This document shows positions 25,233 to 35,249 of a stretch of DNA of 64,000 nucleotides, one piece after another. This stretch comes from DASRHT01 sp035293765 (lineage in GTDB: Bacteria; Chloroflexota; Ktedonobacteria; Ktedonobacterales; Ktedonobacteraceae). The position numbers and the translations under genes were made by a program. How positions within the stretch are numbered: the first letter of the stretch is position 1; every line of letters starts with the position of its first letter. The stretch spans positions 1 to 64,000 of the forward strand of contig DATGMF010000036.1 in the NCBI GenBank assembly GCA_035293765.1, written 5' to 3'. Below the pieces are notes generated by a model. It worked only from the letters and a program-made list of their open reading frames with translations. It had not been told where the DNA came from and did not search any database.

Positions 25233-26450
25233 TCAAGGACGGTGAGCATGCCTTAACACCAGAGGTTTGATATCATCCTCATATTTTGGCGGCTTCATGC
25301 CGAAGAGCAAACGCATAAGTGGGATACGTCGAACCAGCAGTTCATACAGCGCCAGCGTCAAGATCAAAGCCATCGTGCTTATCAGTAAAAAGCGCAGCAG
25401 AGGATTATCACTCCAACTCTCAATATAAAATGCGGTGATGACAACGACAGGATAATGTAAGATATAAAAAGGCAGCGCCGCTTCATTCATATAGCTGAGA
25501 AGCCTGTTGCCAGCGTCCAGGAAGCGCATCGCAAAATACAGAATAAAGGCCAGGAGAGACCAGTTCAGGAGCCCACGTAAAAGCTGGTAGCAGATATAGC
25601 CGATGGAAAAATCTGGTCTGGCTTCCCAGCTCTGGATATATCCCATCATATAGAGCCCCACAAGTAGCAGCAAACAGGCACTCGCAGCCAGCAGCGTAAA
25701 TCGCCTCTGAGACCGGATGGCCTGTTCAAAACGTGCATCTGCCAGCAAGATGTAGCCGTACCAGAAGCTAAGCAGCCACGAGAAGCAATCGGCCCAGTTC
25801 TGATAGCCGGGGAAGGGAGCTTTCAAAAAGACCTGAACGAGGATAAAGGGGATTGCCAACAGCAGCAGGCCGCCGGGTGGGGTAGAGATTGCCGCCAACC
25901 AGTGGATGAGGCGCAGGCCCTGTTTCCGCCTGAGCAGTATGAGCAGCGGCAAAGAGAGCAACGAAATCAGGAAAAGGAAGACCAGGAACCAGAGATGATA
26001 GCCAAAGGACGCCAACCAGCGAAAGTCCCCGCCAATGTGGATGCTCGCAAAAAAATGGGGCACAAACTGAAAGAACGAGTTGTCGTACACCAAGCGTCGC
26101 AGAGCATCGAAGTACGCTTCTATAGGCGAGAGCAAAAGGATACCAAAGATAGATGGGATCAGAAGGCGCTTCACCCGCTCGTTGATAAACTGAGCGCCAT
26201 TTCTGGAACCCAGAGCAAACTGGGCGGTTGCCCCGGCAAGTAAAAACATCAGCGCCATCCCCCACTGTGAGCCAAAGCTGGTAAAGATCATAATACCAAC
26301 GGCATGTTCCTGATATCTGGTGTGCCAGTCAACCAGATCCAGCATATCAATGCTATGCGCGAAGAATACCCCTAGCACAGCCAGCACCTTCAGCCAGTCG
26401 AGGTACAAGAGTCTTCTTTGATGAACGTTGGGGCCTTCCAGATTCATCAT
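25233..26450 (-). CDS. Acyltransferase-3 family membrane protein
   Basis: A 405-residue protein with about ten transmembrane helices. The start (RRLLYLDWLKVLAVLGVFFAH) carries the D-x-L/K and the family histidine of acyltransferase-3 (OafA/OpgC-like) enzymes, which acylate glycans or lipids at the membrane. FLLAGATAQFALG and INERVKRLLIPSIFG are also typical. The acceptor is unknown. The gene starts with ATGATG behind a GGAGAGAGG tract. A TGTGA cluster lies about 100 bp upstream. Confidence 0.8.
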   Translation of the reverse strand: MMNLEGPNVHQRRLLYLDWLKVLAVLGVFFAHSIDMLDLVDWHTRYQEHAVGIMIFTSFGSQWGMALMFLLAGATAQFALGSRNGAQFINERVKRLLIPSIFGILLLSPIEAYFDALRRLVYDNSFFQFVPHFFASIHIGGDFRWLASFGYHLWFLVFLFLISLLSLPLLILLRRKQGLRLIHWLAAISTPPGGLLLLAIPFILVQVFLKAPFPGYQNWADCFSWLLSFWYGYILLADARFEQAIRSQRRFTLLAASACLLLLVGLYMMGYIQSWEARPDFSIGYICYQLLRGLLNWSLLAFILYFAMRFLDAGNRLLSYMNEAALPFYILHYPVVVITAFYIESWSDNPLLRFLLISTMALILTLALYELLVRRIPLMRLLFGMKPPKYEDDIKPLVLRHAHRP

Positions 26451-26519
26451 GGCATCATCCTCTCTCCTCCAACAAGAAGCTTGTATGTAGTGCTCTACAA
26501 TGTTAGCAAGGCTCTTTCC

Positions 26520-26585
26520 AAGATACTGAGAGTATATCGCCTACACTTCACACACCTATCACAGTGGCTGGCTCTCACCCTCACA
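26520..26585 (-). promoter_or_regulatory. TGTGA cluster and -10 before the acyltransferase gene
   Basis: TCACA starts at 26548, 26559 and 26581 (steps 11, 22), reading TGTGA to the acyltransferase. A TATCTT hexamer (26520-26525) begins 22 nt after the last one; TATACT also lies nearer, at 11 nt. The distal copy overlaps the stop codon of the Lon-like gene. Confidence 0.55.
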
Positions 26586-29055
26586 AATCAGACATATCAG
26601 TCGTTGACTCTGCTTTGCTGTGCTTCCGCCTGGCCGTCGTTGTGTGACCGTTGCCGAAGTCCCGCAGAAACTCGGCGTATTGTTGCAATTTGCCTTCAAC
26701 TAACTGGTGAACCGTCCCAACGGGGTATTGCCCATCAGAACCGCGCTGACCTGCCGGATGGCCGGTAAGCAGCTCGATGCCTTCGTCGATGGTATGCACG
26801 GCCCAGACGTGAAACTGGCCGTTGCGGACAGCATCGATCACTTCTTCGTTGAGCATCAGGTTCGGTACATTCGCCGCCGGAATGATCACGCCCTGTTCGC
26901 CGGTCAGCCCTCTGGCTTTACAGACGGCGAAGAAGCCTTCGATCTTAGGGATAACGCCCCCCACCGCCTGGATCTCGCCATGCTGATTGACTGAGCCGGT
27001 AACGGCAATGCCCTGGCGCAACGGGAGATCGGCTAGCGCGGAAAGGAGGGCGTACAGTTCAGTCGATGAGGCAGAATCTCCTTCAATCTCGTCGTAAGAC
27101 TGTTCGAAGGTAATGGTTGCACTGATCGAGAGGGGATAGTGCTGGCTGTACTGACCGGTCAGATAGCCGGAGAGGATCAGAAAGCCCTTCGAGTGAAACG
27201 GGCCGGACAGTTCAATCTCACGCTCGATGCTTTGCACAGAACCACGGCCAGGAGAGACACGGGCCGTGATACGCGATGGCTTGCCAAAAGCATACCCACC
27301 AAGATCAATCACTGCCATCCCGTTGATCTGTCCTGCTCTGGTACCATTGGTATCGATCATAAGAGTGCTATTATTGATCATCTCCCCGATTCGCTCTTCG
27401 ACCAGGTCAGAACGGTATTTTCGCTTGTTGATGGCCTGTTCAACATCAACGGCCTGTACCATCTCATGTCCGGCCTTCCCAGCCCAATAGTTCGCTTCAT
27501 TGACGATATTAGCGATGTCGCCCATCCGGCCCGAAAGCTTGCGTTGATCCTCGCAGCGTCGGGCGCTATATTCGATAACACAGGCCATGGCTGTGCGGTC
27601 GAAGTGGCGCAGACCGTCCTCGCGCGCCCGCTGACCGATGAAAGCCACGTAGTCGTTGAGGTGCTTCTGGTTCCAATCCATATCTGGCGCAAAGTCAGCT
27701 TTGACCTTGAACAGCTCCTGGAAGTCGGGATCATGCTGGTAGAGCAGATAATAGATCTCTGGTGGCCCAAGCAGGATCACCTTGACGTTGAGAGGAATGG
27801 GGGCGGGCCGCAGCCTTTCGGTTGGGATAGTGGAATATTGCTCCCCCAGGTTCTCAATGGTCACCTCTTGACACATCAGCGCACGTTTAAGGGCTTCCCA
27901 GGCAAAAGGAGCACTCAGAACATCGCGAGCCTGCAAGATGAGAAAACCACCATTGGCCCGATGCAATGCCCCCGCTTTGATCTGGCGAAAATCGGTCATC
28001 ATAGCGCCAAAGGTAGACCGATAGTCGATCCGGCCTGTGAGGTTGTAATAGGTGGGATTGCGCTCGAAAACGACCGGCGCGCCCTTGAAGTCGTCATTGT
28101 CAACGAAGAGATTCACGCGATAACGAGCCAGATGCTCCTCACGTTGCACTCCAGCCAGACGGTTGAGCATCCCTGACTGCTGCCCCTCGTCCTCATTGCT
28201 ACGGAAGTCATCAAGATGCTCCGGCAAATCGCTCTGGATCTGGTCAAGGTAGGTTAACACTGCTGGTAGATCGGCATATGCTTCGCGCAGTTCGTCAAGA
28301 TGAGGACCAACAACGAAGAGGGCTACATCGCGGTCAAGCTGTCGTACCTGTTCAGTGGCTTCCTTCTGAAGCTGACGAATCTGGCGCAGCGTGTCAGAAA
28401 CATGCTCCTGAAGTTTACTGCCACGCTGCTCCAGTTCTTGCCGACGCTGATCGGGCAGGTGCTGGAACTCTTCATTTGATAGCGGCTGTCCCTGGTTCAG
28501 CGGCACAACGACCATACCTGAAGGGGTCATTTCGATGGCAAAGCCATTGTCGCGTGCGAATGCCTGGAGTTGCTCTAAAAGCGCCTCGCGTCGCTGGGAT
28601 AGCCCGGAAAGTGCCTCGCGACGGTGGCTCTCATAGTCCTCGCCCTCAAAAGCGCGTGGAATATCACGCAGAGCGGCCTGCACAAAGCCATCAAGGTCGG
28701 TGGCAAATTTGCGTCCCCGCCCCTGTGGCAAGCGAAGAGCAATTGGTTGGTCTGACTGGATAAAGTTATAGACATACACCCAATCAGATGGAGCGGGCCG
28801 GGTCGGGGCAAACTGCCGCAAGAAATCGTGGATAGTTCGTTCACGTCCCGACCCCACTGGACCCGCGACGAAAAGGTTGTAACCAGATGAGTCGATTTCC
28901 AGGCCAAAGGCGATGGCATCGACCGCACGAAGCTGTCCAATTGTCCCCTCAAGTGGAGGTGTATCGGCGGAAGTCAAAGGTAGTAGCGTGGAATCGACAC
29001 GCCGACGGAGTTGCTCGGGCGCCACCTCGGTCGGTGCGCTAATAGTCTGTATCAT
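26581..29055 (-). CDS. Lon-like ATP-dependent protease (AAA_32 / S16 type)
   Basis: An 824-residue protease. The AAA part near residue 58 has GPVGSGRERT, a P-loop with Arg where Lys is usual; as I recall, Arg at this position is common in this Lon subfamily. A long coiled segment (about 185-270) follows, then DVLSAPFAWEALKRAL, VILLGPPEIYYLL and a sensor-like region. The C-terminal S16 domain has the Ser-Lys dyad: GDSASSTEL holds the Ser and GGVIPKIEGF the Lys. Family members degrade or process proteins under stress; substrates here are unknown. It lacks the Lon N-terminal substrate domain. GGGAG precedes the ATG. It is divergent from the M50 protease, with operators for both in the 595-bp gap. 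Confidence 0.88.
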   Translation of the reverse strand: MIQTISAPTEVAPEQLRRRVDSTLLPLTSADTPPLEGTIGQLRAVDAIAFGLEIDSSGYNLFVAGPVGSGRERTIHDFLRQFAPTRPAPSDWVYVYNFIQSDQPIALRLPQGRGRKFATDLDGFVQAALRDIPRAFEGEDYESHRREALSGLSQRREALLEQLQAFARDNGFAIEMTPSGMVVVPLNQGQPLSNEEFQHLPDQRRQELEQRGSKLQEHVSDTLRQIRQLQKEATEQVRQLDRDVALFVVGPHLDELREAYADLPAVLTYLDQIQSDLPEHLDDFRSNEDEGQQSGMLNRLAGVQREEHLARYRVNLFVDNDDFKGAPVVFERNPTYYNLTGRIDYRSTFGAMMTDFRQIKAGALHRANGGFLILQARDVLSAPFAWEALKRALMCQEVTIENLGEQYSTIPTERLRPAPIPLNVKVILLGPPEIYYLLYQHDPDFQELFKVKADFAPDMDWNQKHLNDYVAFIGQRAREDGLRHFDRTAMACVIEYSARRCEDQRKLSGRMGDIANIVNEANYWAGKAGHEMVQAVDVEQAINKRKYRSDLVEERIGEMINNSTLMIDTNGTRAGQINGMAVIDLGGYAFGKPSRITARVSPGRGSVQSIEREIELSGPFHSKGFLILSGYLTGQYSQHYPLSISATITFEQSYDEIEGDSASSTELYALLSALADLPLRQGIAVTGSVNQHGEIQAVGGVIPKIEGFFAVCKARGLTGEQGVIIPAANVPNLMLNEEVIDAVRNGQFHVWAVHTIDEGIELLTGHPAGQRGSDGQYPVGTVHQLVEGKLQQYAEFLRDFGNGHTTTARRKHSKAESTTDMSDL

Positions 29056-29227
29056 AACAAACTCCCTTCCAGGTTCTTCTGCTCAAGTGTGAGTTAGCAA
29101 ACGGCTGCCATTGTCGGTATTGATCGTCCTTCCAGAACATCAAGGCAACACAAACTGTCTCCTGCGTAGATGGCAATCCTGATTATACTCTTTCTTTACG
29201 TGCGAGAATTTTCTATTCTTTTCTCGC

Positions 29228-29310
29228 GTTATGCTAACTATGAAGCTTTAGAGTCACATGCTTATCTCTTTGACAATCTCTCTCTTCACAAAGCGGTCAC
29301 ATCTGTCACC
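29228..29310 (-). promoter_or_regulatory. TGTGA cluster and -10 before the Lon-like gene
   Basis: TCACA starts at 29254, 29286 and 29297, and TCACC at 29306 (steps 32, 11, 9). In coding orientation CATAAC (29228-29233) begins 20 nt after the last TGTGA. Orientation is towards the Lon-like gene. Confidence 0.5.
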
Positions 29311-29466
29311 GCTCTTGGTATCTTCCGGCTTCATCGTCCTCCCCATTCGAGCCCATCACTACCAGTTGTCATGGCAGTGCCACCTCTCCCACTCAATACA
29401 GCCTGTAATAGTATCTATGCGCCCTTCTTTTGGAGAGCGTAGCCCCTTTAAGGACGCGCCACGATG

Positions 29467-29524
29467 TGTGACGATGTGTGAGCGTTGTGTGATCTTCTCT
29501 CTCTAAGCTGTGAGAACACTGTGA
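29467..29524 (+). promoter_or_regulatory. Five-copy TGTGA cluster before the M50 protease
   Basis: TGTGA starts at 29467, 29477, 29488, 29509 and 29520 (steps 10, 11, 21, 11), all perfect five-mers on the plus strand, ending 127 bp before the gene. A TGTAAC hexamer begins 20 nt after the 29509 copy. This is the densest cluster in the window. Confidence 0.65.
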
Positions 29525-29650
29525 TGCTGGGAGTGTAACATTGGGAGGAGAAGAGGAACTCCTGGGAGATAGCCTGACATGAATTGTCTGTGCCACTGGC
29601 GTTCTTACAAGTTCAGTGCGCCAAATCGCAGCACTGAAAAGAGGAGGCTT

Positions 29651-30787
29651 ATGATGTCTGGATCGATTCATATCGGCAAAATTGCCGGAATTGATATCAC
29701 TGTTCATGTGAGCTGGTTCGTTATCCTGGTGCTGCTCACCTGGTCTCTTGCCACAGGCTGGTTTCAAGTTCTCTATCCCGGATGGCCCACCCTGATGTAT
29801 TGGATCGTTGGCGTGCTATCAGCCCTGTTGCTATTCGCTTCAGTTTTTGTTCACGAACTGGCACACTCCCTGGTCGCCCGCGCGCGGGGCCTGCCGGTAA
29901 AAAGCATCACGCTCTTCATCTTCGGGGGCATCTCGAACATCGAGCAAGAGCCGAAAAGCCCGGGTGTAGAGTTCCAGATGGCTGTCATTGGCCCTCTGAC
30001 GAGTTTGCTGATCGCCGGATTGTCGTATCTCCTCTTGTTTGCCATTGGACTGGGAACCTCTCCGCTGGCGGCCATGCTAGGCTATCTGGCAATCGCTAAT
30101 GGGCTCCTGGGTGTCTTCAATCTCGTCCCGGGTTTTCCGTTGGATGGGGGACGGATTCTCCGCTCAATCGTCTGGAAGATCAGCGGTAATCTACGAACCG
30201 CTACCAGAGTAGCGACGGTGGCAGGACAGAGTATTGCCTATCTCTTGATTTTCTTAGGCTTCTGGCTGATTCTGGGATCGAGCATATTAGATGGCATCTG
30301 GCTCGGATTGATCGGCTGGTTTCTGCTCAACAGCGCCCAATCTGCTAACATCCAGGCCACGCTGGAAACGATGCTCAAAGGCGTGGTGGTAAGCGAAGTC
30401 ATGAATCCCCACCCTGCCACAGTCCCTGCCAACATTTCGCTACAAAAGCTGGTAGATGATCTTTTCCTCCCTAATGGCTGGCGTAGCGCTTTTGTGATGC
30501 AGGCCGACCGCTTCGCTGGCTTGATTACTTTGAGCGATATTCGTCATATTCCGCGCGAGCAATGGGCTCAGACCCCTGTTGGTCTGGCTATGACACCTGT
30601 GGAGAAGCTACACCTTGTTTCTCCGCAGCAGAGCCTCAATGAGATTCTGCCTGTAATGGTCGCTCAGGATATCAATCAGTTGCCGGTCGTGGCAGATGGT
30701 CTCCTGGTTGGTGTATTGGGCCGAGAAGACATTGTGCGCTTCCTGGAAATCAGACGCAGCCTGGGATTGGAGCCGTCAGGCAAATAG
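29651..30787 (+). CDS. M50/site-2-type membrane metalloprotease with two CBS domains
   Basis: A 378-residue intramembrane protease. HELAH (in VFVHELAHSLVAR) gives the zinc ligands and NLVPGFPLDGGRI holds the third, both within a six-helix membrane core. Two C-terminal CBS modules follow: VSEVMNPHPATVPAN...DIRHIP, and AMTPVEKLHLVSPQQS...REDIVRFL. The architecture matches S2P proteins such as mycobacterial Rip3 (Rv2625c), a member of the DosR regulon. It may cut membrane-bound regulators in response to adenosine nucleotides sensed by CBS; this is inferred. GAGGAGG precedes tandem ATGs at 29651 and 29654; the second has better spacing. The five-copy TGTGA cluster upstream places it in the shared regulon. 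Confidence 0.9.
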   Translation: MMSGSIHIGKIAGIDITVHVSWFVILVLLTWSLATGWFQVLYPGWPTLMYWIVGVLSALLLFASVFVHELAHSLVARARGLPVKSITLFIFGGISNIEQEPKSPGVEFQMAVIGPLTSLLIAGLSYLLLFAIGLGTSPLAAMLGYLAIANGLLGVFNLVPGFPLDGGRILRSIVWKISGNLRTATRVATVAGQSIAYLLIFLGFWLILGSSILDGIWLGLIGWFLLNSAQSANIQATLETMLKGVVVSEVMNPHPATVPANISLQKLVDDLFLPNGWRSAFVMQADRFAGLITLSDIRHIPREQWAQTPVGLAMTPVEKLHLVSPQQSLNEILPVMVAQDINQLPVVADGLLVGVLGREDIVRFLEIRRSLGLEPSGK

Positions 30788-30812
30788 TAGCGTGAGTTTT
30801 CCTTGCTCTTGA

Positions 30813-30841
30813 GAGGACATATCGCCAGACGGTATGTCCTC
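30813..30841. terminator. Bidirectional hairpin between convergent M50 and murB genes
   Basis: GAGGACATA and TATGTCCTC pair perfectly over an 11-base loop in the 63 bp between the two stop codons. TTCATCGTTTT follows on the plus strand; the minus side lacks a good T-run. Confidence 0.65.
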
Positions 30842-30850
30842 TTCATCGTT

Positions 30851-31915
30851 TTAGGAAGATGAAACGGTGAGCGTATTGGTAAAGGATTGCCACTCACCCA
30901 GGAGTTCGACATTGAGCGCGAGACTGACCCCAAACCTGGCGAGAACCTGTTGATGAGCCTCGACGATCAGTGTGGCAATATCTGTTGCGTTGGCGCGATT
31001 CAGATTCACAATATAGTTCGCGTTCTGTTCGGAGATCTGGGCGTTGCCACGTATTTTCCCTGCCAGACCTGCACGCTCAATGAGGACCCGTGCCGTCGTG
31101 CCGGGGGGATCTTTAAAGATCGAACCACAATGTCGTTGCTCTGGATCAGCCTTTCTCCGCTCCTGGATGTGTTGCTTGAGCAAGTTTTCCAGTATCGCGG
31201 GATCTTGTCTGTGGACACGCAGACACAATGTGACAACCAGTTCGGCGGGCTCGATCAAGCCGCGTGGAGGCAATATCAACTGCCCCTGTGGCGTAATGTG
31301 AGTCAGCCTGTTTTCGCGGAACCGGCTATGACGGTAGCCCAGGTCCAGATCATCATGCTGATAGCGACGAAACGCCATGACCGGAAACATGGATGGTTCC
31401 TTTTCTGGACGATTGCATGCGCGGGCATCTAGCACTTCAATCCACTCTAAAGCCTGTCCCAGTTCCTTGTTGTGCGTTCCCACATTGCTAATAACTCCAG
31501 CTCCCATAGTCCCAGGAATGCCTACGCCAAATTCCAGACCTCCCCAGCCAGGCGAAACCAGCTCCTTGAGTAACTCTGTCCAGCGGACGCCGGCCTCGGC
31601 GATGATGAGGGCCGATTTGTCAGCTTGCTCTTCAACATGGTAGTTGCTCATGGCAATACGAGCAACGATGCCGCGTACACCTGTATCTGCATAGAGAATA
31701 TTGGAACCTGCACCTGTTACAAGCAACGGCCAACGTTGTTGCGTGCATAGGCTGATGAGATCATTCAGCTCCTGGCGCGTTTCGATTGATAGCCAGAGAT
31801 CTGCTGGCCCCCCGACGCCAAAGGAACTGTGCTCCGCAAGCGGCTCATGACAACGCACTCGCTCCTGAAAGTAAGGATGGAGCGTATTATATGCCAACAG
31901 ACTTTGGAAAGTCAT
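30851..31915 (-). CDS. murB: UDP-N-acetylenolpyruvoylglucosamine reductase MurB
   Basis: A cell-wall precursor enzyme that reduces UDP-GlcNAc-enolpyruvate to UDP-MurNAc with FAD and NADPH. The 354-residue sequence has the FAD-binding region (SFGVGGPADLWL, LLVTGAGSNILYAD, GLEFGVGIPGTMGAGVISNVG) and the catalytic HCGSIFKDP serine motif near residue 262. LIERAGLAGKIRGNAQIS and HANYIVN-like residues are also present (here QNANYIVN). GGAAG precedes the ATG. It is the one plain housekeeping gene in the island and has no TGTGA repeat upstream, a useful internal control. Confidence 0.93.
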   Translation of the reverse strand: MTFQSLLAYNTLHPYFQERVRCHEPLAEHSSFGVGGPADLWLSIETRQELNDLISLCTQQRWPLLVTGAGSNILYADTGVRGIVARIAMSNYHVEEQADKSALIIAEAGVRWTELLKELVSPGWGGLEFGVGIPGTMGAGVISNVGTHNKELGQALEWIEVLDARACNRPEKEPSMFPVMAFRRYQHDDLDLGYRHSRFRENRLTHITPQGQLILPPRGLIEPAELVVTLCLRVHRQDPAILENLLKQHIQERRKADPEQRHCGSIFKDPPGTTARVLIERAGLAGKIRGNAQISEQNANYIVNLNRANATDIATLIVEAHQQVLARFGVSLALNVELLGEWQSFTNTLTVSSS

Positions 31916-31965
31916 GAGATGTCTTCCTTTCTATGGCTTCTCTGCATTCGTGCATACTATGTGCA

Positions 31966-34728
31966 TCACAGCTCAAGTTCCGCTTTCATTACTTCCTGTT
32001 CTGGCGAAAACTCGAGCCTGAAGCCGAGCTTCTTACAGACTTCTTGCATCCCGTTATTTTCGACGAGAATATCACCGGTCAATCGCTGGAGCTTTTCGTC
32101 GCGTCCAAACTGGATCAGGCGACGCAGTAATTCCGTCCCCAGTCCTTTTCGTTGGAATTGATCAGCGATGAGGAGCGCAAATTCCGCCTCATCGGTATTA
32201 CGAATTTTGATGATGCGGCCTACACCAAGAATTTCATGTTGCCCGGTATCTGGATGAAGATGATCGGCCACGAACGCCATTTCTCGGTCGTAGTCAATAA
32301 AGCAGACGCCAATCAATCGCTCGTGCGCAGTCCGCTGGCTCAAGCCGAGCATGTGCAACCAGCGGAAATAGACGCTGCGCTCCGAAAGCGATTGGTGGAA
32401 CTTGATCATCAGCGGCTCGTCCTCTGCAAGGATAGGACGAAGCGTGACTGGAGTACCATCAAGCAGCGTCCAGGGTTGGACGTACTGTAGCGGATAAGGT
32501 CGAATGGCAAGTTGAGGCAACGCATCTTCGCAGGTCTCCGGGTCATGCAGGACCACGCGGGCGTCCAGGGCCAGCAAGCGATCTGGAGAGGCCAACAGCG
32601 GATTGATGTCGATCTCCTTAATACGGCGTTGTTCTACGACCAGAGAACTGAAGCGAACCAAAAGGTGTTCCAGGGCGGTAAGGTCAACAGGCGGGCGTCC
32701 CCGCACTCCCTTGAGGGCGCTCAATATACGGGTTTGTTCCATCATCCGCAGCGCCAGCGTCGTATTGAGTGGAGGAAGGGCGATGGCGCGGTCTCGATAC
32801 ACTGCCACGAGCTGACCACCTGAGCCAAAGAGCAGGACCGGACCAAACTGTGGATCAGGGCTGCTGCCCAGAATGAGTTCATAGCCATCCAGCGAGATCA
32901 TCGGCTGGACCGTCACGCCCAGAAAATGTTCGGCTCCCACGTTGTCGCGAACCGCAGCGGCAATTGCCTGGTAAGCATGACGCACCGAGTCCGCTCCTGA
33001 TAGGTTTAACTGTACGCCACCCACATCGGTCTTGTGCGTAATGGTTTTTGAAAAGAGCTTGAGCACGACCGGGTAGCCGATGGCTTCCGCGCATGTGACG
33101 GCCTCGGTTTCACTGGTGGCAACTCGTGTCTCGACCGTTGGGATACCATAGGCTGCAAGGAGCTGTTTGGATTCAACCTCTGTCAGTATCGTCCGACCCG
33201 ACTGGCGAGCAGCCTCAATCATCTTCGTCGCCGACGCTTTGTCCGGGCCATCGTGATCTAGTTGCGGAGAAGGCAAGGGGGTCTCGTAGATACCGCGCAG
33301 GTTGAAGACATAGTGCCACATGTAATTAAATGCCTGAGCAGCGGTGTCTGGATAAGCGAACGTGGGAATACCGACCTGATTCAAAATGGTATGGCCGGCG
33401 GTCACGCTGGCCCCACCCATCCAACTAGCCAGGATCGGCTTGCCCGTGGTAGTGGCGTAGCGCTTGAGATATTCGGCAGTCAAGGTAGGATCGGTCATTG
33501 CCTGAGGAGTCAGGATAACCAGCAATCCATCGCTGTTCGGGTCTTGAGCCGCGATCTCCAGAGCTTTGGCGTAACGTTCAGGATCGGCATCACCAAGAAT
33601 ATCCACCGGGTTGGCGTGGCTCCAGTGTGCAGGGAGGACTCGATCAAGCGCGGTGAGGGTTTGGGGTGATAATTCAGCGAGTGTACCGCCTGTGGTCAGT
33701 AAGGCATCGGTGGCGAGAACTCCAGGGCCACCCGCGTTAGTCAAGATCGTAAGGTGTGGTCCCCGAGGGCGTGGCTGCTTCGCCAGCACATCTGCCATCG
33801 AGAAAAGCTCATCAATACGGTTGACAGAGAGCACGCCACAACGGCGACAGGCTGCGTCGAAAACTTCCTGGCTGCCGGTTAATGCCCCGGTATGTGAAGC
33901 GGCTGCTTGCGCAGCCGCCTGAGTCCGACCGGCTTTGATAATAATGATTGGCTTCGTGCGGGCAACTTCCCTGACGGAGGAGAGGAACGACCGCGCATCT
34001 CCGATAGTTTCCATGTAGATGACGATGCTCTTCGTGTATCCATCACTGCCCAGATACTCAATCAGATCACCCCAACCCACGTCCACCATTGAGCCAATGG
34101 AAATGAAGGCGCTGAAACCGACGTTTTCACTGATGCTCCAATCCAGAACGGCAGTGCATAGAGCGCCACTCTGACTGATGAAGGCGACATTACCGGGTCG
34201 CGCCATAATGTGAGCAAAAGTCGCATTGAGCCCGGTGAGTGGGCTCATCACCCCCAGGCAGTTGGGGCCAATGATACGCAGATTTCCTCGACGCGCTTGC
34301 TCCAGGATCTGCTGCTCCAGATATGCACCTTCTGCACCTTTTTCTTTGAAACCAGCCGAAATAATGATAGCTCCCTTGACGCCCGCATCAACACACTCGG
34401 CAATAAGGCCAGGCACCGTTGGGGCAGGCGTGACAATGATTGCAAGATCAACCTGCTGGGGAAGAGCAGCCAGGTGGGGGTACGCCTTGATGCCCAGAAC
34501 GCTGGCGTGTCTGGGATTGACGGGAAAAACTGTTCCCCCAAAGGGATTGCTGATCAAGTTCCAGAGGATCGTACGCCCAACACTGCCTGCCTTTTCTGTC
34601 GCCCCAATGACCGCAATACTCTTCGGCTGAAAAAAGACATTAAGAGGATGGTGCTGCTGATACCAAAAAATGTTCGTAGGAGTTTTTCTACCCGGGATAG
34701 AGGCAGTTCCAACTTGATGTGCTTCCAT
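31966..34728 (-). CDS. ADP-forming acyl-CoA synthetase fused to a GNAT acetyltransferase
   Basis: A 920-residue fusion. Residues about 30-130 are a CoA-binding Rossmann domain (FFQPKSIAVIGATEKAGSVG). Residues 160-460 are CoA-ligase domains with SHTGALTGS, where the His is the phospho-relay residue. Residues about 510-715 are an ATP-grasp domain (PVVLKLFSKTITHKTDVGGV). Residues about 755-915 are a GNAT fold (QRKGLGTELLRRLIQFG). ADP-forming enzymes make ATP from acetyl-CoA, releasing acetate, which pairs with the PFOR nearby. In the Pat-type fusions the same layout acetylates proteins, so either role is possible; the intact-looking His and ATP-grasp motifs favour ATP formation. GGAG lies before the ATG and a TGTGA cluster 184 bp upstream. 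Confidence 0.85.
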   Translation of the reverse strand: MEAHQVGTASIPGRKTPTNIFWYQQHHPLNVFFQPKSIAVIGATEKAGSVGRTILWNLISNPFGGTVFPVNPRHASVLGIKAYPHLAALPQQVDLAIIVTPAPTVPGLIAECVDAGVKGAIIISAGFKEKGAEGAYLEQQILEQARRGNLRIIGPNCLGVMSPLTGLNATFAHIMARPGNVAFISQSGALCTAVLDWSISENVGFSAFISIGSMVDVGWGDLIEYLGSDGYTKSIVIYMETIGDARSFLSSVREVARTKPIIIIKAGRTQAAAQAAASHTGALTGSQEVFDAACRRCGVLSVNRIDELFSMADVLAKQPRPRGPHLTILTNAGGPGVLATDALLTTGGTLAELSPQTLTALDRVLPAHWSHANPVDILGDADPERYAKALEIAAQDPNSDGLLVILTPQAMTDPTLTAEYLKRYATTTGKPILASWMGGASVTAGHTILNQVGIPTFAYPDTAAQAFNYMWHYVFNLRGIYETPLPSPQLDHDGPDKASATKMIEAARQSGRTILTEVESKQLLAAYGIPTVETRVATSETEAVTCAEAIGYPVVLKLFSKTITHKTDVGGVQLNLSGADSVRHAYQAIAAAVRDNVGAEHFLGVTVQPMISLDGYELILGSSPDPQFGPVLLFGSGGQLVAVYRDRAIALPPLNTTLALRMMEQTRILSALKGVRGRPPVDLTALEHLLVRFSSLVVEQRRIKEIDINPLLASPDRLLALDARVVLHDPETCEDALPQLAIRPYPLQYVQPWTLLDGTPVTLRPILAEDEPLMIKFHQSLSERSVYFRWLHMLGLSQRTAHERLIGVCFIDYDREMAFVADHLHPDTGQHEILGVGRIIKIRNTDEAEFALLIADQFQRKGLGTELLRRLIQFGRDEKLQRLTGDILVENNGMQEVCKKLGFRLEFSPEQEVMKAELEL

Positions 34729-34911
34729 ATGTCTCCATGCCTTTTCATGAGCGATACTCTACGGCAAAAATGATCTGCCGGGTTATTCGTAGGCACTCTG
34801 GAGAGTATCTTGCATCATGGTCTTTACTACTCTGTGCCAGATGGCCCCAACTCCAGGAAAAACAGCAGTTCCGGCGATGTTCTTCCCTTTGATTCTACAT
34901 ACATAGACTAA

Positions 34912-34958
34912 TCACCTGATGTCACATCTACGTCACAATGGCAGGAACTCATCTCACA
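34912..34958 (-). promoter_or_regulatory. TGTGA cluster before the acyl-CoA synthetase/GNAT gene
   Basis: TCACC/TCACA start at 34912, 34922, 34933 and 34954 (steps 10, 11, 21), reading towards the acyl-CoA synthetase. TAGAAT follows 14 nt after the last copy. None of the copies is oriented to the plus-strand kinase gene on the other side. The rest of 34729-35249 holds no gene that I can see. Confidence 0.55.
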
Positions 34959-35249
34959 ATCACTACACTGAACTCAAATTGTTCAGAATGGACCTTTAGC
35001 CTGAGCCCTCCTTGCTGCTGGAGGCAATTGGAACCACCGGCGCTCAACTGCCGGGATCCTCGGCTTATTCAAAGCCTGAACTTGATATCAAATAAAAACT
35101 CTGGTCGGTAGCTCGATAACTGCACCTTCTGAGTAGCAAGCAGGGCGACGACCACTCAGTCGCTCCGCTTGCATCCTTTCCGTGTAGCAGAAAAAATGCT
35201 ATGATTGGCTCGCGAAGTCAAGGAAAACTCATATGAGGGGAGAAGTAGT

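Noticed and set aside
35169..35205. TTGCAT and TATGAT as a promoter for the kinase gene at 35250
   Set aside because: The spacing between the two hexamers is 25 bp, far from the usual 16-18, so I do not list it.
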